DNA of 56,914 nt from an uncultured Muribaculaceae bacterium (GTDB taxonomy: Bacteria; Bacteroidota; Bacteroidia; Bacteroidales; Muribaculaceae): the NCBI GenBank assembly GCA_910587925.1, contig CAJUOC010000016.1, forward strand, positions 1-56,914. The letters run 5' to 3'. The notes beneath the pieces were generated by a model that was not told the DNA's origin, did no database searches, and saw nothing but the letters and a program-made list of their open reading frames with translations. Made by a program: the position numbers and the translations under genes. Below are positions 17,005 through 28,282 of the stretch, in pieces (within the stretch, counting starts at the first letter, position 1; every line of letters starts with the position of its first letter).

Positions 17005-19016
17005 ATGGATATGCCGATGAAAAATTCAAAATTGATGCCGGGCATCGGGCGTGCGAGCACCGACAGATACTCCTCGTCCAGGAGATTGTTGACGGCCAGC
17101 TTGAGGTCGAGCGACACCCGCCGCAGCGGTATGGAGCGCTCGAGCATCACATTGCTCATATAGTATGGCGGCAGTATGCCGGAGAGCGATTCTTCGCCCG
17201 CGCTCTGAGTGTAGCGCTCTGAATAGTGACACCACTTGTATGTGAGGGTCCAGCGGCGCCACGACAGCCGCCCCACAACCGACGCCGATACCCGCGGCAC
17301 ATAGGGGAGCTGCTTGCCGGGCGAGATGTCGGCGGGGCTCACCGGGTCGGCCTCGTTGATAGAGGGTGTCCACGACAGACTGCCCTGCAGGTCGAGCGCC
17401 CAGCCGCGGCCGAGGTCGACGGCGGCGCCAGCCCGGCTCTCGATGCCATAGGCATGTACGCGGCGTATGTTGCGCGGGGTATAGAAGCCCTTGACGGTGG
17501 GCAGCCATAGTATCCAGTCGTCGATGCGGGAGTCAAACCAGTTGGCCGAGGCGTCGATGCTCACACGCCGGCCCACGCGCCAGCGGCCGCTCAGCCCGAC
17601 GTCGTATGTCCAGCCGGTCTCGTCGCGCAGGTCGGGATTGCCGCCGGGCATGTAGTAGAGGTCGTTGAGTGTGGGAGCGCGGTGGTTGCGCGACACCGAG
17701 GCGCGCACCAGCAGATTGGCCCGCGGCAGCGGCACCAGGTCGAGCAGCAGCGCGGGTACCGGCGATGTGACACGCTCGCCGTATGCGTCCTCGCGCAGTA
17801 TGAGCGACATGCCCAGCCGGCGCGACGGGCGCCACTTGGCCGAGGCCGTCAGCGAGCAGTCGGTGCGGCCGTGGCTGTAGCCCACCGGGATGACGCCGCC
17901 CGTCACGGGGTCGAGCGTCTGACCGTCGACGCTGCGCACCGCCGCGTGTGACACCTGCGCCTGGGCGCTCACCGACAGGCGGTCTGATGGAAGCCACTCA
18001 TAGCTCCCCCTGCCCATGTAAGTGTCGACCGAGCTGCGCGAGCGGCTGAGCGTGGCCAGTACTCCGTTGCCGGGGTCGCGGCGGTAGTCGTATGCAGTCC
18101 AGGTATGCGAGTAGCCTGCGCGGGCGTCGACGCGGTGATGCTCGCCCGTGCGGCTCCACGAGGCCACGGCGCGCAGTGTCTGCTCGCGGCGCTTGTTTTC
18201 AGAGGCGGTGCCGTCGGCATAGTCGGTGGTGAGCAGGGGCAGCTCGCGGTCGCTCGACATATACCAGGCCGAGAGCGCCAGGCGGCCGGCCCGGCCGGCG
18301 TCGTAGCCGACATCCTGCATGGCATGGAAGTCGTGGTATGCGCCCGAGCGGTTGCGCTCGCGCGGGTAGTAAGTGGCGACGATATTGTGGTCGTCGTCGT
18401 AGATGTTTTCCTTCTTGTCGTGGTTGCGGTAAGGGAAGTCGTTGGGCGACGACGAGTATGCCACGCGCGTCGACGAGCGCCAGCGGCCGCCGCCGTAGCC
18501 CACGGTGAGATATTCGTCGAATGTACTGAATGAGCCGATACCCTGGGTATACGACGCATGCCATCCCGGGCGGCGCTCAGCCTCGGAGCCGAGCACCACG
18601 GCGCCGCCCAGACCGCCCGAGCTCTCGGAGATGCTCGACGAGCCGTGGAGCAGCGTGGCCCGGTCGATGAAGGCCGAGGGGATGGTGGAGAAGTCGGTCG
18701 AGCCGAGCATCGGGCTGGAGATGTCCATGCCGTTCCAGCTCACGCGGGTGTGTGCGGCCGAGGTGCCGCGGAAGGCGATGGTGCTCTGGGTGGCGCGGCC
18801 GTAATTTTTTACAAACACGCCCGAGTTGAACGCCAGCACATCGGCCATCGACAGCGCTACGCTCTCGCGCAGGGTGGCGGAGTCAAAGGGCGTCTTCTCG
18901 ACGCCGATGTCGCGCAGCGGGCGGCGGGCCATCACCACCACCTCGCGCAGCTGCTCGCGCGCCGCGCCGGTGAGCGCGGCCAGGCCGAGCACGACGGCTG
19001 TCAGCGCAGCCCTCAC
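17001..19016 (-). CDS. BtuB-like TonB-dependent receptor
   Basis: About 671 residues. The start chosen is GTG at 19016, which overlaps the btuG-like stop (GTGA). The longer open frame upstream reads through the btuG-like gene and is not real. The hydrophobic stretch after the start (AALTAVVLGLAALTGA) is the signal peptide. The TonB-box region REQLREVVV is followed by the plug (SATLRESVALSMADVLAFNSG, FVKNYGRATQSTIAFRGT, LLHGSSSISESSGGLGGAV) and a barrel ending in FEFFIGISI. Partnered with the BtuG-like propeller, it should carry cobalamin across the outer membrane. Confidence 0.85.
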   Translation of the reverse strand: MRAALTAVVLGLAALTGAAREQLREVVVMARRPLRDIGVEKTPFDSATLRESVALSMADVLAFNSGVFVKNYGRATQSTIAFRGTSAAHTRVSWNGMDISSPMLGSTDFSTIPSAFIDRATLLHGSSSISESSGGLGGAVVLGSEAERRPGWHASYTQGIGSFSTFDEYLTVGYGGGRWRSSTRVAYSSSPNDFPYRNHDKKENIYDDDHNIVATYYPRERNRSGAYHDFHAMQDVGYDAGRAGRLALSAWYMSSDRELPLLTTDYADGTASENKRREQTLRAVASWSRTGEHHRVDARAGYSHTWTAYDYRRDPGNGVLATLSRSRSSVDTYMGRGSYEWLPSDRLSVSAQAQVSHAAVRSVDGQTLDPVTGGVIPVGYSHGRTDCSLTASAKWRPSRRLGMSLILREDAYGERVTSPVPALLLDLVPLPRANLLVRASVSRNHRAPTLNDLYYMPGGNPDLRDETGWTYDVGLSGRWRVGRRVSIDASANWFDSRIDDWILWLPTVKGFYTPRNIRRVHAYGIESRAGAAVDLGRGWALDLQGSLSWTPSINEADPVSPADISPGKQLPYVPRVSASVVGRLSWRRWTLTYKWCHYSERYTQSAGEESLSGILPPYYMSNVMLERSIPLRRVSLDLKLAVNNLLDEEYLSVLARPMPGINFEFFIGISI

Positions 19017-20155
19017 AGGCCGCCGGCCTCCTTCCAGCAGAAAGCGGTAGGCGTGATGCCCGTGCGAAACTGTCCCAGCAGCTCGCCTGCGGCCGAGTAG
19101 CGGTACACCACTCCCGGCTGCTGATAGTCGATGGCATCGGCCAGATATATATCGCCGCGCACGGGGTCGACCGTGAGGGCATAGTATCGGGTGCCTGCGT
19201 ATGGCACCAGAGGCTCGGCGGGCAGCTCCGAGGCCGTGACCGGCATCTCCCACAGCGCATCGGCGGTGAAGTACAGGCGGTCGGCCGCGCCATTGATTGC
19301 AAGGTCTGTCGCAAGCGTGCCCAGCGGGAATGTGAGCCGCAGCCCCACGCTGAATGTATCGAGGTCGACCCTCACCAGCGTGGGTGGCTCGTAAGCATAC
19401 GGGCTGCCGGGGTAGCCGCCGTCGGTGAGCACCCACAGACGGCCCAGCCGGTCCATGACCATTGCGCGCGGCTGCACACCCACCTCGAGCATGTCGACCA
19501 CAGTGTCAGTCGCGGTGTCAATTTTCAGGATGAGATTCCAGTAGCTGTAGCAGTTGACGTAGACATATCGGCCCGCGGGGTCGGCCACAATCTGCTCGGT
19601 CGAGCCGTCGCCACTCTCCATGCCCGGCACGGTGATGTGGCCCGTGACAGAGTATGTGCGCGGGTCGACGATGAAGATGCGGTTGTCGTAGAGCTGGGTC
19701 ACATATGCCTTGCGGGGGTCGATGAAGTGGATGTAGCGGGGCGAGGTAAGCCCGGTGATACGCCCCACCTCGCGGAATGTGTCGGGGTCGATGGCAAATA
19801 CCACATGGGAGTTGTTGACCACCACCCATCCCCGGTCGAGAGCGATGGTCATCGACTGGGCCACGTCGCCGAGGCGGGCGCCGTTGGCGCGGGCAAAGAC
19901 CTCGTTTTCGACCGCATCGTCGGCGGGGTCGTAGAATGCGAGAGTGGCGTTGCCATACTGGAAATTGCCCTCACACACCACAAACACCCCCTCAGGGGCA
20001 GCCTCGCCCACAGGATTGCCTATGCCGGGATAGTCCCAGCGCATACAGCCCGCGAGCGCCGTGGCGGCGATGAGCAGAAAATATGCAAGGGCGCGGCGGC
20101 CTTTGGGTCGCTGCGCCCTTGCGGGTATGTGGATGAATCTGTTCAGACGAGCCAT
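19013..20155 (-). CDS. BtuG-like cobalamin-binding surface lipoprotein
   Basis: A 380-residue lipoprotein with Cys37 in the lipobox (ATALAGC) after a long, basic n-region. The body is a beta-propeller of YncE type with repeated blades, e.g. DPDTFREVGRITGLTSPRYI, DPRTYSVTGHITVPGM, DTATDTVVDMLEVGVQPRAM. Features I associate with BtuG are GNATLAFYDP, LGDVAQSM, GWVVVNNSHVVFAID, DGGYPGSPYAYE and ADAIDYQQPGVVYRYS. BtuG binds corrinoids with extreme affinity and caps BtuB. The BtuB-like gene follows at once. The start lies only 33 bp after the pckA stop, so no cobalamin riboswitch fits in between. Confidence 0.85.
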   Translation of the reverse strand: MARLNRFIHIPARAQRPKGRRALAYFLLIAATALAGCMRWDYPGIGNPVGEAAPEGVFVVCEGNFQYGNATLAFYDPADDAVENEVFARANGARLGDVAQSMTIALDRGWVVVNNSHVVFAIDPDTFREVGRITGLTSPRYIHFIDPRKAYVTQLYDNRIFIVDPRTYSVTGHITVPGMESGDGSTEQIVADPAGRYVYVNCYSYWNLILKIDTATDTVVDMLEVGVQPRAMVMDRLGRLWVLTDGGYPGSPYAYEPPTLVRVDLDTFSVGLRLTFPLGTLATDLAINGAADRLYFTADALWEMPVTASELPAEPLVPYAGTRYYALTVDPVRGDIYLADAIDYQQPGVVYRYSAAGELLGQFRTGITPTAFCWKEAGGL

Positions 20156-20188
20156 TGAGGGCTGTCAGTCAGAGCTGCCGTGGTCAGC

Positions 20189-21832
<1,644 letters not shown>

Positions 21833-21921
21833 TGTTTGCGTAATCTATAGAATAGAATGTTAGTTATTTATTGTCTGTCGGAAGAAACAACAATTGCCGA
21901 TGGCGTCTTGTTATCCGAGTG

Positions 21922-21953
21922 CAAAGGTATAACAATTTTTTTGTTTACGAAAC
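21922..21953 (-). promoter_or_regulatory. Promoter of pckA
   Basis: On the minus strand the -7 box is TACCTTTG (21922-21929). A weak -33 element (GTTT, 21950-21953) lies 20 bp upstream. Predicted transcription starts near 21917, giving an 85-nt leader. Confidence 0.6.
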
Positions 21954-22017
21954 CCAATAAAGAAAAAATTCGTTAATACACCTCACGCGGCTATCCAAAT
22001 ACAATGGCCGGTATACA

Positions 22018-22935
22018 CTATCTTGGCCCCAAGAATTTATCTCCGTTGAGATGAATCATGTGGTCGGGCATATCGGCAATCCACACTTCTGTTTCCCATG
22101 CCAGTTTGTCGGAGAATTTCTTGAAGGTACCGAAGTCAAGAAATGCAGAAATAAAGATTTTCCCGGCTTTCACATCCTTTGTCATTGACTCTATCTCCAC
22201 TATACGTTTTGGATCCATCGGGCCAACAGACGTGATTGACTCAATGAAATATATCCAGTCCTTATCCTCTCGATATAGAATCACATCCGGCATCTTGTCA
22301 TGAAGCGTTATCTCAAAACCGAGCTCAGAAAGTTTCTCTACATTCTTGACCATATCTTTCTGAATGGTATCACCGACATAAAGACACTGAGCGTCGGGAG
22401 CGAAACGAGGCGCGAATTCCTCGATAATTGCTTTCTGCAATTCATTATGTTTGCCGGGACTGAATGAAAAATCCTTATGATTTATGCGCACAGGCATCAT
22501 CTGCATCTTCTTTTTAGAAGCATAGATTTGAGACAGAGATTCGTGATTGGCGACAAATCTTGACAGACATATGCCTGACGTGTCTGCTACGCCGTCTTTA
22601 ATCACTCCAAGAAACTCGTCAGTGATACGATAACAATAATTGGGACTGTTTGTCGCTTTCCCGTTATCCTCTATAAGCGCCGCAGTCCTGAATGGATGCA
22701 TGGCTTGCTTTCGAATTGTTTCTCTTGAATTCTCGGCATAAGATACAGCGTAGTTGTCTGCAATGAACCGAATTATATCATGGATACGCATCCATCCGTT
22801 TGTAGCCTCTGAGCATCTTGACTCGCGCTTAAGCCCCGCCATAGCAAGCAACACAAGAGCGCAAAGGTCGCTCTGTTGTTTTTTGGGCATTCCTATCAGA
22901 TTTAACAGACTCTTTGCGTATTCTAATTTATCCAT
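22018..22935 (-). CDS. BsuBI/PstI-family type II restriction endonuclease
   Basis: A 305-residue enzyme. The C-terminal half shows the family layout: SPGKHNELQKAIIEEFAPRF, LYVGDT, LHDKMPDVILYREDKDWIYFIESITSVGPMDPKR. The PD-(D/E)xK-like centre comes from the Asp in MPDVILY and the Glu of FIESITS. The N-terminal half is a winged-helix-like region. PstI and BsuBI cut CTGCAG; the same site is a reasonable guess. The gene is AT-rich in contrast with flanking pckA and glycosyltransferase genes. It overlaps the methylase reading frame by 13 bp. Confidence 0.85.
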   Translation of the reverse strand: MDKLEYAKSLLNLIGMPKKQQSDLCALVLLAMAGLKRESRCSEATNGWMRIHDIIRFIADNYAVSYAENSRETIRKQAMHPFRTAALIEDNGKATNSPNYCYRITDEFLGVIKDGVADTSGICLSRFVANHESLSQIYASKKKMQMMPVRINHKDFSFSPGKHNELQKAIIEEFAPRFAPDAQCLYVGDTIQKDMVKNVEKLSELGFEITLHDKMPDVILYREDKDWIYFIESITSVGPMDPKRIVEIESMTKDVKAGKIFISAFLDFGTFKKFSDKLAWETEVWIADMPDHMIHLNGDKFLGPR

Positions 22936-24401
22936 CGGTCTATAATTCTATTGCAATTTGTTTCTGTAAGCTCCTGATGCATGAGCTCACGTCCCATAGC
23001 CTCGATAACTTCTCTCTTAGGGATAGGTATTTGATTGACTTCGGTTGAGTTTACCTGTGTGGATCCGTTCAAGATTCGGTAATATGTATCATAAAGAGTA
23101 GAGTTTAACAACACATACAAGCCGTAGGTAATGCACGGAGAATCACATTTAACGAAATTCACCTTATTCTGAGTGCTTATATAAGCAAATTGTTTATATC
23201 TCTGTTTTAGATATATTCCGCATTGAAGGCGGCGCCTCTCTTCTTTGGCGGTAAATCGTTTTACAATAAGAAAATCGCTATTTTCCTGCAAAAAAGAGGC
23301 TCTATCGGTTTTTATAACTTCTCCTTCCCTACCCAATGGCCATGTCACACGGCCATCTTTTATGTGCTGCGAGTAAAGTAAAGGGTAAGCACCCTCCTCC
23401 ATTGTATCCCGCAGTACTTCTTTTGTCCTGAAATCGACAATAATGCCTGTCTGCATCTTCATCTTAATATCAGGCAGGGTATTCGGGAGTTTGTTAATCC
23501 GCTCTAAAACGTCAGCTTCAGTTTTATCTGTAACAAGATACACAAACTGATTTTTTGGAATGACCGTATCGTAAGGTGCAAGAAATCGCCTCAAATCTCT
23601 AAAATCCGATGTGGCTGAAGTCGTTATACTGATATTTTCAGGCTTTCTTGTCGTTTTCCTTACCTTGACAATAATTATTTCCTGAAGGACAGACTCTCCA
23701 TCAAAGACTTTATCTCTGCTCTCAAACAGATGCACATCAGTAATCGCCCCCTGACTGAACAGATAACTCCTGAATTTTTTAAAGTATGCACCTGATGTCC
23801 ACGAGCGGGGTATGATGTATACAAGTTCATGTTCGGGCTTCAGATTATAAATGCCCATAGCCCAAAACAGAAAATAAAGATTAGGAGCCCCGTGGCACAC
23901 ATCTGTCATTGCTTTCGCTTCAGGGGCTTCCTTTGAAATCTTCAGATAAGGCGGATTGCCAATAATATAGTCATACTTATCGCTATCTTCCGTCATAAGA
24001 GTGTTTATCCCGAAATATTGCGTCGTGATATAATTCTCTTTCAATAGTGTATAGTCAATCCCATAAATTTCTTTGGCCAACATCAGATTCTTCTCCAATA
24101 TGGGAAAAACCTCACTATCTGTTTCATAACATGTCAGGTGCACAGTCCCGTCGAAGCCTTCACTAAAGATATAATCCAACAAGGCTACGCTCAACACTCC
24201 GGTACCGGCACCTGCGTCCAACAACTCAAGATGGCTCTTTGAGAAATCAATTGTAAACAAGCGTGCCATAAATCTTGCCGTAGATGCGGTTGTAAAGAAC
24301 TGCCCGAATTTTTTTCTTTTGTATTTTGGCACGTTGGCAATAAAATCGTTCGTGTTTCGCACGACTTCCGCAAGAATATTATATTGGCACTTGTCTGTCA
24401 T
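22923..24401 (-). CDS. N6-adenine DNA methyltransferase of the BsuBI/PstI-type system
   Basis: A 492-residue methylase. The AdoMet-binding motif is LLDAGAGTGVLSVALLDYI (residues ~55-73). The catalytic motif NPPY lies at residues 149-152 (IIGNPPYLKIS). An N-terminal KKFGQFFTTASTARFMARLF precedes them, an arrangement typical of gamma-type/Eco57I-like adenine methylases. The C-terminal half should be the target-recognition region. The methylase is transcribed first, as needed to protect host DNA. Its low GC matches the endonuclease, and a promoter lies at 24454-24484. This is the cognate modification gene of the pair. Confidence 0.9.
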   Translation of the reverse strand: MTDKCQYNILAEVVRNTNDFIANVPKYKRKKFGQFFTTASTARFMARLFTIDFSKSHLELLDAGAGTGVLSVALLDYIFSEGFDGTVHLTCYETDSEVFPILEKNLMLAKEIYGIDYTLLKENYITTQYFGINTLMTEDSDKYDYIIGNPPYLKISKEAPEAKAMTDVCHGAPNLYFLFWAMGIYNLKPEHELVYIIPRSWTSGAYFKKFRSYLFSQGAITDVHLFESRDKVFDGESVLQEIIIVKVRKTTRKPENISITTSATSDFRDLRRFLAPYDTVIPKNQFVYLVTDKTEADVLERINKLPNTLPDIKMKMQTGIIVDFRTKEVLRDTMEEGAYPLLYSQHIKDGRVTWPLGREGEVIKTDRASFLQENSDFLIVKRFTAKEERRRLQCGIYLKQRYKQFAYISTQNKVNFVKCDSPCITYGLYVLLNSTLYDTYYRILNGSTQVNSTEVNQIPIPKREVIEAMGRELMHQELTETNCNRIIDRWIN

Positions 24402-24453
24402 TCTTTATCTCGTAATTTATATCCGGCTTGGCAACAAATCTTTAACTTGAACG

Positions 24454-24484
24454 CTAAGTTAATGGATTTTATTGACAATACAAA
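24454..24484 (-). promoter_or_regulatory. Promoter of the restriction-modification operon
   Basis: On the minus strand TTTG (24481-24484) and TAACTTAG (24454-24461) are 19 bp apart; the -7 box has one mismatch. It lies about 53 bp upstream of the methylase start, in the AT-rich 127-bp gap that separates the system from the glycosyltransferase gene. I see no separate regulator (C protein) gene. Confidence 0.55.
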
Positions 24485-24528
24485 ACAATTTGATAAAGAT
24501 AAATGAGTAAACAGATAACATATACACC

Positions 24529-25728
24529 TCACATGTTTTGGAGGAGGGTGCGGTAGGCGGCGGCGACTGAGGCGGGGGCAAAGCGGGCGGCGGCGGCGCG
24601 CAGGGCGGCCGCAGGCAGGGGCGCGTCGAGGGCGCGGGTGAGGGCGGTGGCCAGCGGGCCGGCCCCGGGGCCGGCGGCGGCGTAGCCGGTGACGCCGTCG
24701 GTGATGATGTCGGCGCGGCCGTCGTGCACGTAGCCCACGGGGGTGGCGCCGGCGGCCTGGGCCTCGATAAGGGTGGCGCCGAATGTCTCGTAGCCGGAGG
24801 CGGAGAGCACGGCGGTGCTGTGGCCATAGATGGCGGCGAGACGGCTGCGGTCGTCGACCGGGCCGAGGGCCACGGCGGGTATGCGCAGGCGGTCGAGCGC
24901 GCGCGGGTCGCGTATGGCGCCGACAAAGACGGCCGCCGTGCCGGGCGCCTGGGCGTTGAGGGCGTCGATGGCGTCGGACAATCCCTTGATGGGGTCGTCG
25001 AGCCGCGCGGCGCACATGGTCACGAGGCGCCCCTCGGCGGGCAGGGCCAGCTCGGCGCGCGACATGGGCGCGGCCGGCACGGGGTCGTAGGCGTTGGGAA
25101 TCACCGTGAGACTGCGGCCGTGCATCAGTGGCGAGAGGGCGGCCATATCGGCCAGCCACCGGCTCACCGACACATAGTGTATCGACTCGGGCAGCGCGGC
25201 CTTGCGGGCAAAGGTGCGGGCGCTCAGGTCTGAGGCACCCGCCGAGGAGTGGAGCAGCGGGCAGCGGCCGCAGCCGCTGTGATATTTGCGGCAGGTGCCG
25301 GCATGGTGACACACGCCGGTAAAGGGCCACATGTCGTGCATGGTCCATACGGTTGGCCGCATCGAGGCGATCCGGCCTATCTCGCCGAGCGACAGCATGC
25401 CCTGGTTGACCCAGCCCAGCACGACGGCATCGGCGCCGAGTATCTCGGGATGGCGGCTGAGCGGGAGGCCGTCGGTGGCAATGGAGGTCTTAAAGAGGTC
25501 GGAGCGCGAGCGGCCGTTGCGGGCAAAGATGCGCAGGTGCTCCATATAAAAGGGCAGGCGCGAGCGCAGGCGCGGGGCGGCCTCAACTATCCACGGCTCG
25601 GGGCGGCGGGCGCTCACCACGAGCATACGGGCATCGACACCATCGGCGCGCAGCGCCTCGACAAGGCGCCGTGTCACAGTCGAGGCGCCGCCCAGGCTGT
25701 CGCTGTGATTGACAAATACGACTCTCAT
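24529..25728 (-). CDS. GT4-type glycosyltransferase
   Basis: A 399-residue GT-B glycosyltransferase. The N-terminal domain starts MRVVFVNHSDSLGGAS (glycine-rich loop). The C-terminal nucleotide-sugar domain has RLVTMCAARLDDPIKGLSDAIDAL and SGYETFGATLIEAQAAGATPVGY, the conserved E-x7-E region of family GT4. A cysteine cluster (CHHAGTCRKYHSGCGRCPLLHS, residues ~146-167) is a common feature of Bacteroidota envelope glycosyltransferases. The start overlaps the flippase stop (ATGA). It is the last gene of the DUF4254-GT9-ruvB-flippase-GT4 operon. Confidence 0.85.
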   Translation of the reverse strand: MRVVFVNHSDSLGGASTVTRRLVEALRADGVDARMLVVSARRPEPWIVEAAPRLRSRLPFYMEHLRIFARNGRSRSDLFKTSIATDGLPLSRHPEILGADAVVLGWVNQGMLSLGEIGRIASMRPTVWTMHDMWPFTGVCHHAGTCRKYHSGCGRCPLLHSSAGASDLSARTFARKAALPESIHYVSVSRWLADMAALSPLMHGRSLTVIPNAYDPVPAAPMSRAELALPAEGRLVTMCAARLDDPIKGLSDAIDALNAQAPGTAAVFVGAIRDPRALDRLRIPAVALGPVDDRSRLAAIYGHSTAVLSASGYETFGATLIEAQAAGATPVGYVHDGRADIITDGVTGYAAAGPGAGPLATALTRALDAPLPAAALRAAAARFAPASVAAAYRTLLQNM

Positions 25729-27221
25729 CGCCGCGGCAGCATACGGGCGAGGCGCCCGGGCAGTGGCAGCGGCTCGCGGTAGATGATGATGGCCACAAAG
25801 CCGGCCAGGATGAAGAAGCGCACTATGTAATTGACCACTGCCCAGGGGGTGAGCAGATACATGCCGGCCACGTAAAGCACGGCGGCAATGGCAAAGTACG
25901 ACAGTATGCGGCCGGTCTCATAGCCGATGGGATGCTTGACTCGACCCACAAAGTACGACGCGAGCATCATGGTGGCGTAGGAGGCCAGGGCTGCCCAGGC
26001 GCAGCCCATGTAGCCGATGCGGGGCACGAGCAGGGCGTTGGCGCCGAGCGTGACGGCCAGGCCGAGCAGCGAGAACCATGCGCCCCACATGGTGCGGTCG
26101 GTGAGCTTGTACCACAGCGACAGATTGAAGAATATGCCGAAGAACAGCTCGGCCATCATCACCACAGGCACCACCCGCAGCCCCGAGAAGTAGCGCGGCG
26201 ATATGAAGTATTTGATGATGTCGAGATAAAACATCACGCCCATGAATATGAGCAGCCCGAAGAGCACAAAGTACTTCATCGCATCGCGGTATGCCTGATG
26301 CTTGCCCTCGCCGCCCTCTTTGTTGCGGGCAAAGATAAAGGGCTCGTATGCAAAGCGGAACGCCTGTATGAACATCAGCATCACGATGGCAATCTTGTAG
26401 TTGGCGCCGTATATGCCGAGGTCTTCCATGGCGGTGGAGGGATCGGCGGCCAGCGCGGGGTAGATTATCTTGTCGATGGTCTGATTCATGATACCGGCCA
26501 CGCCGAGCACCAGCAGCGGCAGCGAGTACACGATCATCTCGCGCCACAGGCGCAGGTTGAAGCGGTAGGGGAAGCCGCGCAGCTCGGGTATCATCAGCAC
26601 GAGGTTGACAGCCGACGAGGCGAGGTTTGCCACGAAGATGTATCCGATGCCAAACGACGGCACATACCACCACGACACCGCAGCCGGCGCCACGCGCATC
26701 AGCCACGGGCACAGCAGGATGAAGAAGAGGTTGAGCCCGATATTGACGCCGATGCTCACCAGCCGCAGCATGGCAAAACGCACCGGCCGCTTGCGGTACC
26801 GCAGCAGACTGAAGGGCATGGCCAGGAAGGCGTCGATGGCCACGCACAGCGCCATCATCATTATGTACTCGGGATGGTCGCCGCAGTGCATGGCCCGGCT
26901 CACCGGCCCGAGAAACGCCCACACGCCCAGCACAAAGAGGGTCGAGGTGGTGCCCAGCGATATGACCGATGTGGAGTATACCTCCATGGGGTCGTGCCAC
27001 CGCTCGTGATTGGCAAAGCGGAAAAAACCCGTCTCCATGCCGTAGATGAGTATGATGAGGGCGAGGGCCACAGCCGAGTACACATAGGTGACCACGCCGT
27101 AGTCGGCCACGGCAAATGTGATGGTGTACAGCGGCACGAGACACCAGTTGAGAAAGCGTCCCACGATGGAGCTCACGCCGTATATGGCCGTATCCTTGGC
27201 CAGCGATTTTATTCCTGCCAT
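25725..27221 (-). CDS. Oligosaccharide flippase (MOP superfamily, Wzx-like)
   Basis: A 498-residue integral membrane protein with about 12-14 predicted helices. The first cluster (AIYGVSSIVGRFLNWCLVPLYTI) is typical of polysaccharide biosynthesis/MATE-like exporters. Later segments such as VADYGVVTYVYSAVALALIILIYGMETGFFRF fit the same family. It should flip lipid-linked glycans across the inner membrane. The neighbouring GT4 and GT9 genes support a role in envelope glycan (LPS or capsule) synthesis. It starts 32 bp after the ruvB stop. Confidence 0.9.
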   Translation of the reverse strand: MAGIKSLAKDTAIYGVSSIVGRFLNWCLVPLYTITFAVADYGVVTYVYSAVALALIILIYGMETGFFRFANHERWHDPMEVYSTSVISLGTTSTLFVLGVWAFLGPVSRAMHCGDHPEYIMMMALCVAIDAFLAMPFSLLRYRKRPVRFAMLRLVSIGVNIGLNLFFILLCPWLMRVAPAAVSWWYVPSFGIGYIFVANLASSAVNLVLMIPELRGFPYRFNLRLWREMIVYSLPLLVLGVAGIMNQTIDKIIYPALAADPSTAMEDLGIYGANYKIAIVMLMFIQAFRFAYEPFIFARNKEGGEGKHQAYRDAMKYFVLFGLLIFMGVMFYLDIIKYFISPRYFSGLRVVPVVMMAELFFGIFFNLSLWYKLTDRTMWGAWFSLLGLAVTLGANALLVPRIGYMGCAWAALASYATMMLASYFVGRVKHPIGYETGRILSYFAIAAVLYVAGMYLLTPWAVVNYIVRFFILAGFVAIIIYREPLPLPGRLARMLPRR

Positions 27222-27253
27222 ATCTATATAAATATGTGTAGCGCGCCGGCGGC

Positions 27254-28282
27254 TCAGCCGAAGAGGCCGAGAGTGCGGTCGGGGCGCTGCGAGCCGAGAT
27301 GCTCAAAGGCGAGCGGCGTGACCTCGCGGCCGCGGGGCGTGCGCTTCAGAAATCCCTCCTTGATGAGATACGGCTCGTATACCTCCTCGATGGTGCCGGG
27401 GTCCTCGCCCAGCGCGGTGGCGATGGTCGAGAGGCCCACGGGGCCGCCGCGGAATTTCTGTATGATGGTGTGTAATATCTTGTTGTCGACCTCGTCGAGC
27501 CCGTATCGGTCGATGTTGAGAGCCTCGAGGGCGTAGCGGGCGATGGCGGGGTCGATGTGGCCCTCGCCCTTGACCTGGGCGAAGTCGCGCACACGGCGCA
27601 GCAGGGCATTGGCGATACGCGGCGTGCCGCGCGAGCGCATGGCGATCTCATCGGCCGCCTCGACCGAGCACTCGACTCTGAGCAGCGAGGCCGAGCGCAG
27701 TATGATGCGGCGCAGCACGCGGTGGTCGTAATACTCCAGATGGCAGTTGATGCCGAAGCGCGCGCGCAGCGGCGATGTGAGCAGACCGCTGCGGGTGGTG
27801 GCGCCCACCAGCGTGAAGGGGTTGAGCGAAAGCTGCACGCTGCGTGCGCCGGGGCCCTTGTCGATCATGATGTCGATGCGGTAGTCTTCCATAGCCGAGT
27901 ACAGATACTCCTCGACCACGCGGCTCAGGCGGTGTATCTCGTCGATAAAGAGCACATCGTTGGGCTCCAGCGAGGTGAGTATGCCGGCCAGGTCGCCGGG
28001 CTTGTCGAGCACCGGGCCCGACGTGACCTTGAATCCCACGCCCAACTCATTGGATATGATGCCGGCCAGGGTGGTCTTGCCCAGGCCGGGAGGCCCGTAG
28101 AGCAGTATATGGTCGAGGGCCTCGCCGCGCATACGGGCGGCGGCCACAAACACGCGCAGGTTGTCGACCACCTTGTCTTGACCGCTGAAAGCCTCGAAGC
28201 GCTCGGGACGCAGTGCGCGCTCCAGCTCGGCGTCGGCCTCGCCGGCGCTGCGGGCGCGTATGTCGAAATCGTCTTGTTCCAT
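27254..28282 (-). CDS. Holliday junction DNA helicase RuvB
   Basis: A 342-residue AAA+ motor of the RuvAB branch-migration complex. Walker A is GPPGLGKTTLAGII (residues ~62-75), Walker B is DVLFIDEIHRLSR, sensor I lies in LVGATTRSGLLTSPLRARFG, and the C-terminal winged-helix domain ends in RTPRGREVTPLAFEHLG. It is normal length. It sits inside an envelope-glycan operon, immediately after the GT9 stop, a common ruvB context in Bacteroidales. Confidence 0.97.
   Translation of the reverse strand: MEQDDFDIRARSAGEADAELERALRPERFEAFSGQDKVVDNLRVFVAAARMRGEALDHILLYGPPGLGKTTLAGIISNELGVGFKVTSGPVLDKPGDLAGILTSLEPNDVLFIDEIHRLSRVVEEYLYSAMEDYRIDIMIDKGPGARSVQLSLNPFTLVGATTRSGLLTSPLRARFGINCHLEYYDHRVLRRIILRSASLLRVECSVEAADEIAMRSRGTPRIANALLRRVRDFAQVKGEGHIDPAIARYALEALNIDRYGLDEVDNKILHTIIQKFRGGPVGLSTIATALGEDPGTIEEVYEPYLIKEGFLKRTPRGREVTPLAFEHLGSQRPDRTLGLFG

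Noticed and set aside
17001..19436. 811-residue version of the BtuB-like receptor
   Set aside because: The first 140 codons read through the btuG-like gene in another frame. A GTG start at 19016 directly overlaps the btuG-like stop and is followed by a signal peptide.
20156..20188. Cobalamin riboswitch before the btuG-like gene
   Set aside because: Only 33 bp lie between the pckA stop and the start; a B12 riboswitch needs about 200 nt.
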